From the NCBI GenBank assembly GCA_015680685.1, contig MNCI01009519.1, positions 1,277,208 through 1,341,207 of the forward strand: a stretch of DNA of 64,000 nt, written 5' to 3'. The notes beneath the pieces were generated by a model. That model was given only the letters and a program-made list of their open reading frames with translations. It was not told the origin of the DNA and made no database searches. This document shows, one piece after another, positions 13,053 to 24,139 of the stretch; positions within the stretch are counted from its first letter, which is position 1; each line of letters starts with the position of its first letter. Source of the stretch: Gnetum montanum. Its lineage: Eukaryota; Streptophyta; Gnetopsida; Gnetales; Gnetaceae. The position numbers and the translations under genes were made by a program.

Positions 13053-13329
13053 ATTATTATCTTTATTGATCATTTATAGCCTTAATCCTTATATTTCCCT
13101 TTATTTGACCTTTATGTAACCTTTGTTTGCCTCTATTGTACTTTTTTTAATTAACATCATCCCATTAATGATCTTGAATGCCCTTGACTACATTACATTT
13201 GCATATGTTTTATGGCATATTAACATTATTTATTCACTTTTACCTAGGTTCCACTTAATATGCTTTTGGTTGATATGCTAGATCAAAGTATGAGTACCTG
13301 GGAGCAAATCAATTTGCCTTTGTCTCTAC

Positions 13330-14450
13330 ATAGAACTCATAGTGATATTAAATAATGTATTGACTATGACTGCCCAGATTTTGAGCCTAAGAGTCTTGTA
13401 GACCACATAGCCTTAATAGAGAAATCTCTAGAATGGCTTGAAAACCTAGCTGAAACCATTGACTTAGAAGTAGGAGACATAATTGAAGAGCCTTTAGTTG
13501 AGGTTCGTATCACAACACATAGTGGTGAGGAGAAAATCCTTAAATTAAGTTCCATACTAGAGCCTCAATGTGTCCAAGACATCACTAAAGTTTTAGAAAA
13601 TAACATTAAGGCATTTTCCTGGTCATATGAAGATATGCCAAGCCTAAACCCACATCTAGTCTATCACAACATCATACTAGATCCTAGCATTAGACCAGTT
13701 AAGAAAAATGTGCACAAGATTAGACCTGATTTGGTTGTGGTAATTCATGATGAAATCTCAAAGATCTACCAAGTAGGTTTCATTAGCACTATTGATTATG
13801 CAGAATGGTTATCCAACATAGTGGTAATCCCTAAGAAAAATAGGAGTATCCATATTTTCATTGATTTTTAAGACCTAAATAAAGCCACCATCAAGGATGA
13901 CTTTTCTTTGCCTAGTATTGATCAACTTATTGATACTATAGCCAAACATGCCTTATTGTCCTTTATGGATGTATTCTCATGATATAACCAAATTAGGATC
14001 AACCTAGAACACAAACTTAGCATAACCTTTATGATCCCATGGGGTACATTTTGTTATATCATGCTGTCCTTTGGCCTTAAGAACACTGGAGCAACATACC
14101 AGAGAGCCATGACCTATATCTTTAGTGATTACATGTTATGTTTGCTTAATGATTAAATAGATGACATGGTCATGAATTCAAAAGAGTAGATGACCTAGAT
14201 CTAGTGTTTAAATGATGCCTCAAATATGAGCTTAGGTTCAATCCTAAGAAGTATATCTTTGATGTTAAGACCGGTAAGATACTTGGCTTTGTAGTCTCTA
14301 AGTTAGGGATACATGTACATCCTAATAATTTTAATGTCATATCCAAATTGGTAACACCTACCAATATTAAAGAGCTTCAAGGATTACAAGATAAACTATA
14401 GTTTATTCGTAGGTTTATCGCTAGGCTTACAGATAAGTTACAGCTCATGC
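13330..14450 (+). pseudogene. Reverse transcriptase of the Tat element
   Basis: An acidic linker from about 13345 runs into the RT entry motif AFSWSYEDMPSLNPH, which corresponds to the conserved FAWSYEDMPGIDP. It continues through FISTIDYAEWLSNIVVIPKK (fingers), DLNKATIKDDFSLPSIDQLI, LLSFMDVFS and FGLKNTGATYQRAM. The catalytic IDDM is present near 14157-14168, two codons after a stop. Polymerase order and spacing are normal, so only point decay separates it from a working domain. It would copy element RNA to cDNA in the particle. The best open stretch is 13635-13871; stops include Gly-to-TGA after the VFS motif. Confidence 0.85.
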
Positions 14451-14499
14451 ATCACTTGCTTAAGAAAGGAGTTCACTATGAGTCAACGACTCAATGCCA

Positions 14500-14960
14500 A
14501 GAAGCCTTTGAAAATCTTAAACAAGAATTAACACAACTACCTACAATCTATCTTGTGCAAGAGGGTAAAACATTTTACATTTATCTCACCATTTCTGATA
14601 CATCCATTGCCTCTCTACTCTATTAGAAATGTGATGACAAAGAAAAAATGCCTATATACTACCTTAGCCATGCGTTAGTGGCCCATGAGACCTGATACAT
14701 GGAAGTGGAGAAGCATTGTCTAGCACTAGTCTTCTCTTTGAAGAAATGGAGATACTACCTCTTTAGAAGCCAAGTCAACGTAATTTGCAAAAACAACATA
14801 TGTAGAGCCATAACAACCAACATCTACTAAAGTAGTTGTATAGCCTGATGGAAAGCCATAATTGTAGAGTTCAACCTCCATTATGTCTTTCAATCCTCAA
14901 AAAAAGGTCAAGCTATATCCATACAGCTCATAGTTTCACTAGTTGATGACCAAGTAGCCA
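14500..14960 (+). pseudogene. Ribonuclease H domain of the Tat element
   Basis: After the RT thumb the frame reads MPIYYLSHALVAHET, a stop, YMEVEKHCLALVFSLKKWRY, the typical gypsy RNase H C-terminal half (YFvSkaL...E..Y...EK..lALv...kklr.Y). Upstream, TFYIYLTISDTSIASLLY corresponds to the first strand and lacks the usual DaS..a.G form. The domain would degrade the RNA of RNA-DNA hybrids. It is broken by stops and has apparently lost catalytic residues. Confidence 0.7.
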
Positions 14961-15010
14961 TAGACCCTAAGTTTCCTGACAAATACATTAACATAATTAG
15001 CCAAGTTCCT

Positions 15011-15640
15011 AAAGGTTATGAGGTAGTCATGAACTTTGATGGAACTTCAACCACCCATGGGGCTAGTGTTACTGCCATCATAACATTTCCATTAGGTGAA
15101 ATCCAATCCTTTGCCTATTGTTTTGGGTTCCCATGTACCAACCACATAGCAAAATATGAGGGTTTGATCAAAGGAATGATAGTAGCTTGTGACTTAGGAA
15201 TTAGATGCCTAACCATCAAAGATGATTCACAACTTGTGGTTAACTAAGTAACTGAATTCTATGCATGCAAAGATAAGCACTTACAACCTTATTATGACCT
15301 AGGAAAGCAATTACTATAATTATTCATAGCTATTGATATTCAACACATACCTTGAAACAAAAACATCATAGTTGATGCAATTGGAACATTAGCCCTTAGT
15401 TGAATGCCAAATGTGTTTAACAAGTTTCCTATCATAACTATGGACTACGCTACTTTCATTACATGGAACATTGAGGGTACCTTTATGGCTAGCTTTCATA
15501 TTACTTCTTCCAAGGAGTGGTATGATGATATCAAATGTTACCTTATGCATGGTGAATCCTTCACAAGGCTTGACTACTTATTAGAAAGATGCCATATGCA
15601 AGCAGTCAAAGAAATATGTCATCGTAGGTGATAACACATT
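15011..15640 (+). pseudogene. Second, archaeal-type RNase H (aRNH) plus integrase linker
   Basis: From about 15020 the frame reads MNFDGTSTTHGASVTAIIT, then TNHIAKYEGLIKGMIVACD, LTIKDDSQLVVN and, after a stop, KDKHLQPYYDLGKQLL. These are the FDGS..., TNN.AEYEAL, GDSQLV and KD..L..Y blocks of the second RNase H that plant Tat elements gained between their own RNase H and integrase. Catalytic Asp (FDG), Glu (KYEGL) and Asp (DDSQ) are all still present. The following open stretch 15404-15631 matches the usual linker (WYDDIKCYLMHGE) ahead of the integrase zinc domain. Stops and the loss of A in NHIA-K-YE show decay. Confidence 0.8.
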
Positions 15641-15679
15641 ATGTTGACAACCCTATGATGACATACTCCTAAAGTGATT

Positions 15680-16755
15680 AGGAAAAACTAAAGCTAGAAA
15701 AGTCCTATAGGAGGTTCATGAGGGTGTTTGTGATAGACATATAGGACCTAGAGCCATGGCCACTAATATTAGATGGTTGGGCTACTATTGGCCCCATATG
15801 GAAAATAATTGCCTACAAAAGGTTAAGTTATACATGCCAATAATATAGTAACTTGATACATGTATCACCAATTGAGTTGGATATGACCCAAATGACATGT
15901 TCATTTCAATGATGGGGGTTGGATATCATTTGACCCATAATGCCTAAATCTACCGCAAGGCATAGCTTAATCATTGCCGCAACCAATACTTTACCGAGTG
16001 GGTTGAAGTTATTCCCCTAGGGAAGACCACATCTGGACACGTTTGCAAGTTTATCCTAGACAACATTATAGCTCATTTTTGCATACCCATTACCATAGTT
16101 ATAGACAATGGACCTCAATTTAGTAGCCAAGAAACCAAGGATTTTTTTCACAACCTAGGCATTAAACATTCTTTCTTGTCATCTTACTACCCCCAAGTCA
16201 ATGGACAAGAAGAAGTAAGCAACAAGCCCTTAATCAACTTGCTCAAGAATATTCCCAATAACAGCAAGTGGAAGTGGCATGAGTGGCTTATCCATGCACT
16301 ATGGGCATATAGAGAAACCTATTGCACAACAATTGACATGACCCCTTATAGCCTTATTTATGGTTTTGAAATTTTTTTACCTCTTGAATTGTAGGTGCCA
16401 TCACTCTAAGTAGCCTTAACCAACTTCATTAACAATGAGCAAAGCAAGAAGTTGTGGATAACAGCGCTACATTTGGTGGAAGAGAAGCATATGTAGGCAC
16501 TTACTCACATTGCGCACTATTAAGAGAGGAAGAAGCAACAACATCACCATAACCTAACCATGCACAAGATCAAGGAGGGGGACCTCATCCTCAAAGCCAT
16601 CTATGAGCATGTGAACAACTTCTCAACCAACTAAGAAGGGCCCTTCCTTGTCACTAAAGCCTATGAAAATAGATCATTTAGAATAGATAACATGGATGTG
16701 AATGTGCTAGTCAATCTAGTCAATCATTCCTATCTGAAGCCATACTACATGTAGC
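15680..16755 (+). pseudogene. Integrase of the Tat element
   Basis: The order is: a decayed zinc-binding part (NIRWLGYYWPHMENN); a core beginning GLDII with the first catalytic Asp; VEVIPLGKTTSGHVCKFI after a frameshift; ITIVIDNGPQFSSQETKDFF with the second Asp; and YYPQVNGQEEVSNKPLINLL with the catalytic Glu. The DDE triad is thus recognisable. The C-terminal part (DLILKAIYEH, NFSTN, stop, EGPFLVTKAYENRSFRI and a final LKPYYM) is the usual GPF/Y module. It would insert element cDNA into chromosomes. The best open part is 16176-16394. Confidence 0.85.
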
Positions 16756-16787
16756 TAACAAATCGTCAAGAAGAGAGCCTACTTTCA

Positions 16788-16880
16788 ATGGTCTGCTATG
16801 ACCTTAAACTAGCAACATGGCCTGCTAGGGCATTAAACTAGTACCATGGCTTACCATGGTCTTAAACTAGCAATATGAGT
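16788..16880 (+). repeat. 29-bp tandem repeat, cluster 3
   Basis: Units start at 16788, 16817 and 16846 with exact 29-bp spacing and the same ATGGC...TTAAACTAG pattern as the clusters at 3401 and 12966. It lies just after the integrase stop. Confidence 0.85.
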
Positions 16881-16988
16881 GACTTGGATAGCCTAATTAT
16901 CATATGGCCTCTATGCATTGTAATGTTATAATATGCAATGGTGTTTTGTATTCTTTGTCGATGCCTCTCAAGTTAACCCTCCAAGCAC

Positions 16989-17005
16989 CAACAAAGAGGG
17001 GGCAT
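16989..17005 (+). other. Polypurine tract of the Tat element
   Basis: AACAAAGAGGGGGCAT directly precedes TGAAACACC, a plausible LTR start. It is the usual plus-strand primer arrangement after an integrase frame. Confidence 0.65.
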
Positions 17006-18180
17006 TGAAACACCACAAAATTTTGCATGTTATAATCAATCTTCATCATGTAGCTTTCACCCCATGGAACCTAAGGAAAAATTTCATTGTAAATGTAAAA
17101 ATTACAATCCAAAATGGGCAATTTCACATACTTTATACTTTTGGGGCAGAAAAATGCCTCATAAGTGGTCAAAGCCTCATTTTCTAAGTGAAACAAGTCA
17201 CCTAGTGTCTATATTTTGGCTTGGGGGAGGGGGTCAACAATGCCTTTTGGAATTCCAAAAATGGCAATTTCATGGACTTTATGGGGGGTAGACATTTTTC
17301 TATGCTAAAAACACATGCAGGGGGGATAGATCTCACCTACCCCCAACATCGAAAGGTGGGGGTTTGAAAAATTTCCCCCCTTCAACATGGAGATCAAAGA
17401 TACATTTTGGAAACTTTCCACTCAAGCCAAAAAAATTTCCCTCATCTTGGAAACATTTCCTCCAACCTAGAAAATTTTCCCCTAGCTTGGAAACTTTTCC
17501 CCTAGGCAAAACTACAACAAATATGTAGTCATTTTGTAGCCCAATCATAGCCAATTCGTAGCCCCATTCATGGCCCAAAGACCCTATAAAAGACAGCCTC
17601 AAACACCATTAAATGGTTGGACATTTTTGACACACTCACAAGTAATTTGCATATACACAATTCCACACTTGGGGCATTTTTAGGCACTCAAGAACTCTGG
17701 CAAGTTCCCATACTTACATTCTCCTAAACCCCAGTAGTGAGGCCTTAAGATTGGATCTAACGTTGCAGTAGTAAAGGAAGATTTGATAACATCAAGAGTG
17801 GCTTAGCACCCAAACCATGGAGCTCATCACACTAGATTCAATGGGCTTTAAACTCTTGCATAAGTGAATCCCCTTTTTTGGTCATCCAAACACCATTTGT
17901 CACATTTCTCTAACTTATTCTTTATTCTTTTCTTAATAAAGTTTTAAGTTTTGAATTTTATCTTCAATAAATTTAAATTTATTATTTGTGCATTATTCAG
18001 ATCCATTCATATTTCCATTTTTTGCATCTCCCAAGTCATTGGTTGATTTGTTGGACTAGTTAGGATGTCCCAAATCATATTTTTTTCATGAAGGCCTTGG
18101 GGATTTTGGGTTGAGGAACTACTTGCACCAAGGATCCTTGGTTTCCTTCCCATTCCATCAATCAAGGTTTTCAGTTTCAA
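17006..18180 (+). repeat. 3' LTR of the Tat element
   Basis: It starts TGAAACACC after the polypurine tract. A TATA box (TATAAAA) lies at 17585-17591 and AATAAA at 17935-17940, so U3, R and U5 are in the expected order. U3 holds a short array of CTTGGAAAC and TTTCCCC words between 17370 and 17520. The 3' end is not certain: somewhere near 18050-18180 the sequence changes into a fragment of a G-family LTR. No second copy is in the window to align. Confidence 0.55.
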
Positions 18181-18328
18181 CAACTAGTCCAAGTGAAAAG
18201 ATAGTGACTATGATTAAGGCATAATTATCTAGATTCCACAACTAGTCCCATCCATAGAATTTGACTAGATCATGTGTGAATGCCTATGATTTATATGGTT
18301 GGGCATAGGGGTAATCCACTACTCATCA
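18181..18328 (+). repeat. Truncated 5' LTR of G1
   Basis: From AACTAGTCCAAGTG to ACTCATCA this matches the last ~150 bp of the LTRs at 29493-30347 and 56075-56934 and the inverted one at 35598-36453. The upstream ~700 bp of that LTR, including its promoter array, are absent here. Confidence 0.75.
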
Positions 18329-18329
18329 T

Positions 18330-18347
18330 TAGTGTCATTGTCAGGGA
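18330..18347 (+). other. Primer binding site of G1 (Athila/Tat type)
   Basis: TAGTGTCATTGTCAGGGA differs from TGGCGCCGTTGCCGGGGA, the primer site common in Athila/Tat-type elements (usually assigned to tRNA-Asp), at six positions. All six are C-to-T or G-to-A transitions. It starts one base after the LTR end. Confidence 0.65.
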
Positions 18348-18528
18348 TTGTGCTGTAAAAGTATTACCCCTGACAATGACACTAATATGATTGTGTCACT
18401 ACTATATGATTTTACAGCAATTGTCATTGTCACTACTAGATTAGTTATAGTATACACAATTGTTGTAAAAGTATTAATAATTTATCTTTTAAAAAATTTT
18501 AATATTTTAAGTCACACACATTAAAACC

Positions 18529-21310
18529 ATGTCTTCTTTACATAGGACCAATAATGCATCGTATGATGAAAACACTAGTACAAAAAATAATAGAATCTAT
18601 ACTAAGAAAAACTAGAGTAAACAACCAGAAGCAAGGGTTTCCTATGCTCATTCATACCCTTACTACACTCAAAGAATGCATTCAACTAATGTAGATAATC
18701 CCAAAGGAGATGGAGTAAGTCCTAGAACAAGGAGGACCTCAAGGCATAGGACCTCCTCTAAAGCTAGAAGAGATACATCCAACAACCAAAGGAAGAAATA
18801 TAGGAGCCATCACAATTCTCCCAATTCATCATCTTCCTCTTCTTGTTCCACATCTAGTTCTAAGGAAGATGAATGTAGGTATAGAAATAGAGATATACTA
18901 AGGGATCAAGACAAAGATAGAAATAGAAATAGTTGAGATCATCAAAGTGATCATATACAAGATCATCATAATTAGAAAAATAGAAATAGAAATCATCACC
19001 ATGACATGTCTAATGATGATGAACCCTTGTTGGCTACTAGGGGCCTAACATAAATTAGGGAGGTAGTTTGAATGCCTCAAAGGCATTAAAGGGATAGCCA
19101 CATTAGATGGGTTGATATGGAAAAAATTTCTAAATTTATGGGAGGCTATAATTCTAATCCACAACATCACTTCAAGCCTTCCATGATGCATGTGCCTTGT
19201 AGAACATCAAACATAAGGGCCAAAAGCTTAAGCTCTTTCCTAGGATACTAATAGACAAAGCTAAAAGTTGGTATAGATCATTCGAACCAAATTCAATCCA
19301 TCGATGGTCCATAATGCTATAGATTTTTAATGAAAAATACCAAACCTATGCAAGAGTATCTAACTTGAGAAAACAAATCCAAGGATGGAAGTAAGAAAAA
19401 CATGAATCTTTGGATGTGGCCTTGGATAGATACTATTCTCTACTACATAGATGTCCAGTCCATGATTTCTCTCAAAAAGAGCAACGTTTCCACATCATAG
19501 ATAGGCTTCGTAATAAAATAAGGGAGACCTTTGGAATTTATGCCTATGGTTAGTTATCCAAACTAAAATCCAATCAAATACAAAGGCTAATCGAGTGGGT
19601 GGAAAAAGAAGAAGGAGAGCTATGTAACCAACAGAATGTAGAGGAATATAATTGGGACCCAAATTTTCAAAAAATAAAAAAGGGATCTATATCTATGATG
19701 AGCAACAATAGGCAACTCTTGATGAGGTGATTTCACAATAAAATTTGACAATACAAAAGTCTATTGATGAGCTTGAGGTAACGATAGATAAGATGTGGAA
19801 GTTGATGAATGAAAAAGTTACAACTTACATAAAAACTATAAAGGAGAAAGTAACGCAAAAAGAATCAAGTGATCAAAATAAGAAGAGGAAAAAGAACCAA
19901 GAAACTAGTAGGAACACTTATCAACAAAAATGGAAAATGGACGTACAGAAGAGGATGATGGATGTGACATCTACCTATATGACCATCCAAAGGGCTATTT
20001 CCCAATCATGTTACATCTACATGAGTATTGGGATTTTTCTTTGAATTCCAAGTTTGTACAAAAGAAAATGCCTAGGAAATTACCTTTCTCACAAGGTAAT
20101 TATCAAAAATCCTAAAACCAATCGTACTATCCTAGTGGGACTTCTTATTAGCCTTAAAACTACTATTAATTGCAATGGCAAAACCCATAGTCATGGGGGA
20201 GGCCATCATCAAGCTAGCACTACCCTTACTACCAAGTAAACCCATATGGATATTACATTCAACAATGTATTTCCCTGACTAGTTCTACTTCCTCTACCTC
20301 AAATCACTACTACCACTCTCTCGAATATCATCAACTTGCAACATCTTCTAAAGGATCATTGCCTAATGCCTCTCATCCTCTATCATATCCTTAATATTCT
20401 AATACTTCCCTCCACCATATGTCACTACCATTAACATAGGAATGTTTTCCACCATAACATCAATGAAAGAATGTTACTTGTGCTATACACATATAAAAAA
20501 ATGATAATGTTAGTAAATCTCCACCACAACTTTAGAAATGTCCTTTGTTTAGGGTATTTTTCTCACACAAGCACAAAATCATAGACCTACTGGCTCATAA
20601 AAACCATCACAAGGCCAATTTGATGCAACACCCTTCCTTAGCAGAACGATGTCTCCTAATCATATGAAAAAGAAAACAACAATCACAACTTCAATACAAG
20701 ACATAAAAGATAAACCTCTCACTATGGAGAGATAAAAAATCCATACATCACTAATAATAAAGGGTATAGTTGTGGGCTAGAAGTTCAAAATATTAATAGA
20801 ACCCCTATTATGATCCAATATAAAGTTAAGGAACAAGTGTGGGAGTAAAAACTAGTCTACATAGTAGCCACAAAACCAAAAGACACCCAGTGGCTTAAAA
20901 ATGAAAATATAAAACTATTTCAAAGATGCATAGAAGTAACTAATCTGCTTATTAGTTCTAGACTTAAGAAAAAAGACCAAACAGAGGACTTAGACATAGA
21001 TATCTTACACTTTGATTATAAACCAAAAGAGGATATTAAACAAGGAGACCTAGGAATTAAAATAGATAATCAAGAAGAAGAAGCAAACACATATGGATCC
21101 CCTAAAATAGAGATACCTTCAAGTGCAGATGAAGATATGTCTTTGAATGATTCAAACAAGACTATCACTAATGTTAGATGAGCTACCACACAATTAATTA
21201 AATCAATAATGGTGATAGATGGAAAAACAATGGTGTATAACTAAGGGATTGTGTGGTCCATCTCCCAAATGTGTGGCCATAAGATTAGTCATGGGGGAAA
21301 TTCTCCATTG
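18529..21310 (+). pseudogene. G1 gag-like protein, decayed
   Basis: From ATG at 18529 an N-terminal part rich in Ser, Arg and Lys (open at 18676-18936; RTRRTSRHRTSSKARRD, a Ser run, then RYRNRD repeats) resembles an RS domain. The gag core follows (KFMGGYNSNPQHHFK, an LRKQIQ-like stretch, the RCPVHDFSQKEQRFH region) and matches the G2 gag at 57080-59130 domain by domain, with CP.H.FS...R as a shared block also seen in Athila-type gags. A helical basic stretch (19745-20044) and a Tyr/Pro/Ser-rich tail come next. The final part (20770-21240) is acidic and includes KPKDTQWL, shared with G2. Stops are frequent. The role would be particle formation. Confidence 0.6.
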
Positions 21311-23207
21311 TGGTTCAAGAACTAATAAGTGCTTTTCACTTTTTTGTTTTGCAATTTTTTATCATTTTTCTATTTCCTTCACCATTTTCTAATTATTAAT
21401 ATGTTGTTCATTTCTTGATTCTTTTCTTTTCTTTTCTTTATAATTTTATTTTTTCTTGAGTTATTTTCTTCATGTTTTCATTAATAATATTGCCAAGTCA
21501 TGATGTAGAAGTCAACGATATGTGTTGGATTTTCATGCTATGCTTTCAAGATGATTGGGTAAGTAATTATGTGTAGCAGTGAGATCACCTCACCCATCCC
21601 TTCAGTTCTCTAAATAAAAAGGTCCTTTTTCATGAATGAAATTTGGTTCTTATTTCATGAAACTAAACTTTATCAATGATCTTTGTGTCTTGAAGAAAGA
21701 GGAAATGACCAAATGGTAATGGCAAGGATGTTCCCTTCAAGGGACTTGTTGGGTTCTCTTCTTCATGTGGTTTATGAGTCCTCATGGAACGTATCATCAC
21801 TCCGCTATTGACAAATAATAGAAAGCTAAAATTCATTACATGATGTGGTTCCCATCCAAAAGGCATAAAAATTAAAAATTAAAAAAATAATAATGGAAAT
21901 TCAAAGAACACCCTTTAGTTGAAATAATGAGCTATAAGCACTCATGGAGCTAGAAAGACATGTTACCCATGACTGAAGATGCCCCTCTAACTAAGGTCAT
22001 TTTTTCCTTCTTTTCTTTTCTTTTCTTTTTAGAGTGATGATAGCTTTTTGTGGTAGTTATGGGCTCATGATGATTAGCAAGAAGGAACACATCAATATAA
22101 GGTCACTGTTAATGGTATGAACTTGGTCTAAACTTGGATAAATAGGTATGATGATCATTTTAATCACACTTGACATAAGAACCTATTGTAGACATGGTAA
22201 AGCGTCTTACATCCCAATCTCTGTAATCCCTTGTCAGCCCATTCCTTCACCTCATTGCTACACATGATTATGATCATTTTTGTTTTTTGTAGTATAGTCC
22301 AACATCCCAACCATGGCAATTGTGTGTTTTTTGGAACAAATACATGATCTAGATTTAACTTCTAAGATTCCCATGGACATCTTGAAGTGGTTATGTAAGG
22401 GCATTATGGTAGAAGCCTTCTTGGGAGAGGATCCACTTGCATAACTTTTGTTGAATCATGGCTTTCAACTAACCTTCACATCTCCTAGAACATCAATGAT
22501 GGTTTCTCTGAGTTTATGCATGATTTTGGAACTCCTTCTCATCCATTTTATTAATTTTTCCTACTTTTCTATTTCTATATCCATTAATATTTCTTGACCA
22601 TCTTCTGAATTAAACCTTTGGTTTTCATTATTCAAAAACTTATGCACTTCTGGAGTTACACTTATTAGTAATGAGGGCTAAGGATGCTCATTTTGTTTGA
22701 AATTCCAACATTCTATTTTTAAACATTGTGGTAACTAATAGTAATTGACCAAAATAAGTTGAACAACTTGATGATTTTAGTTACCTCATAGCCCTAGGCA
22801 TGGTATACTATTGTCACCTTATGCTTAAATGCAAACTAAGAAATCTGAAAAGGGTTACTTATTAAGGAAAATTTACCAAAGATAATGTTGGTAATTTGGT
22901 GACTACAAGTGATGCTAAATAAATGCTTAAGGAACAAAGTCTTTTTCTAGGCACGAAAATGAAGCCAAGAGAGGGACAATGGAGGATATGTCCATGGAAA
23001 AATCATAGCTTATACAGGATTATAGCTCAAACATCACATGTTTCCTAGATCCATGGGACAATGAGAAGAAGTTTTTTTCCATCCTTCAAGAATGCTTTTC
23101 ATAACCAGAGAAGCATCGACATAACAATCACGGTTGGACCATGTGTGTATGTTATGATTTTATACCTAATTTGTTCAATGATGGCTAGATGATAGTGAGG
23201 CTACTCT
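21311..23207 (+). repeat. G-family tail, left copy
   Basis: 21630-23130 closely matches 27720-29240, and its central part also matches about 59450-60240 in G2. It has no open frame. It carries a (TTTTC) run at 21420 and a pyrimidine tract at 22000-22035. It ends abruptly near 23130 by joining sequence that in the right-hand copy lies at 30758, beyond the G1 3' LTR. The last 70 bp (23135-23207) are flank of the family B insertion. Confidence 0.7.
22390..22445 (+). other. Conserved stem-loop, left copy
   Basis: GTTATGTAAG (22390-22399) can pair with CTTGCATAAC (22436-22445), with one G-T pair. The same stem exists at 28493-28548 and 60182-60238 with paired changes. Confidence 0.5.
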
Positions 23208-23658
23208 TGTTAGAGATTTAGTGTGTTCTAGCAAGCTTATCATGATAGTTGATGTTTATATTTAGTAATACTATGGCTTGTTTGTATATCCTATCATGGT
23301 GTACCACACAATCTACAATGTCTATGTATTACATAAACTGTTAAGTATAATTTAGTTTTCAAACTAATGTTAACTATCTATTGTGTCTATTCATTCTTCT
23401 GATATGACTCTTCCTTTTAACCTATATAAGTAATTAATTATATCTTTCTCTAAGTATAGAATATAGAAAATAAAAGAGGTGTAGTTTGGCATTAAGCTTC
23501 TCTTTTTATTCTTTGTTCATGATTTCAGTATAACTTGTATCTATAACATCATTGATTATATAATATTTTATGGTCAACAACTATTTTCTATTTCTAATTT
23601 TCATTGAGTTATTTCTAATATCTTGGAACTAGTAATCTACGCATCAAAATAGTTAACA
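23208..23658 (+). repeat. Family B LTR copy 1
   Basis: 451 bp, beginning TGTTAGAGATTTAG and ending GTTAACA directly before the primer site. It matches the LTRs at 26788, 30828, 33820 (partial) and 44132. The preceding 5 bp are ACTCT. Confidence 0.8.
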
Positions 23659-23671
23659 TGGTATCAGAGCC
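23659..23671 (+). other. Primer binding site, initiator tRNA-Met type
   Basis: TGGTATCAGAGCC follows the LTR with no gap and matches the 3' end complement of plant initiator tRNA-Met. Confidence 0.85.
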
Positions 23672-24139
23672 AAGTTTTGATGACTTTGTTAATCATCTCC
23701 ATGGATCATCTATGGTGTTGTGGTAGATAAATGGATTTAATGCAAAGGTATGTATAAAAATCAACCATAAAATTTTATTTATTACACTAGTTAAGAAAAT
23801 GGAAAAACTATAAAGAGAGCTAAATGCATTATGTGGATCTTATCTATAAATTCTGTTTTGAGTTAATTTACATCTTTCATTTCTCATCTATAAGTATTTA
23901 AGGTTAATTTAGAGTCAAAATATTACAGTTTTTTCATTAGGACATAAAAAATTAATATGATATTTTATATTTTTTTAGTTATTTATTTAAGTTAGTTTTA
24001 ATTTGATATTTCAAAATTACTTTTAACGTACAAAAATATTGTGTATTACATCTAACTTGTAGTCATGTTATTTTCTACCATTTGAAAATCTTCAAATTTG
24101 AAAACACTAGTTTTCTTTTAGTTGTAGAGAGATTATTTA

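Larger units (their letters stand above)
1..18180 (+). mobile_element. Tat-type Ty3/gypsy retrotransposon, 5' LTR outside window
   Basis: Plus-strand domains appear in the order gag, protease, RT, RNase H, second RNase H, integrase, polypurine tract and 3' LTR. The extra archaeal-type RNase H between RNase H and integrase is the hallmark of the plant Tat (Ogre/Retand) lineage. Protease (to about 2900) and RT (from about 13330) are separated by about 10 kb holding an antisense gene and a tandem array. Copies of one 29-bp repeat lie at both edges of that block and again after the integrase. In known Tat elements an antisense ORF, when present, usually sits between integrase and 3' LTR, so this order is unusual or rearranged. 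Every domain carries stops, so the copy is dead. Confidence 0.75.

Noticed and set aside
21420-21445. TTTTC microsatellite as a notable repeat
   Set aside because: Short and ordinary for AT-rich plant DNA.
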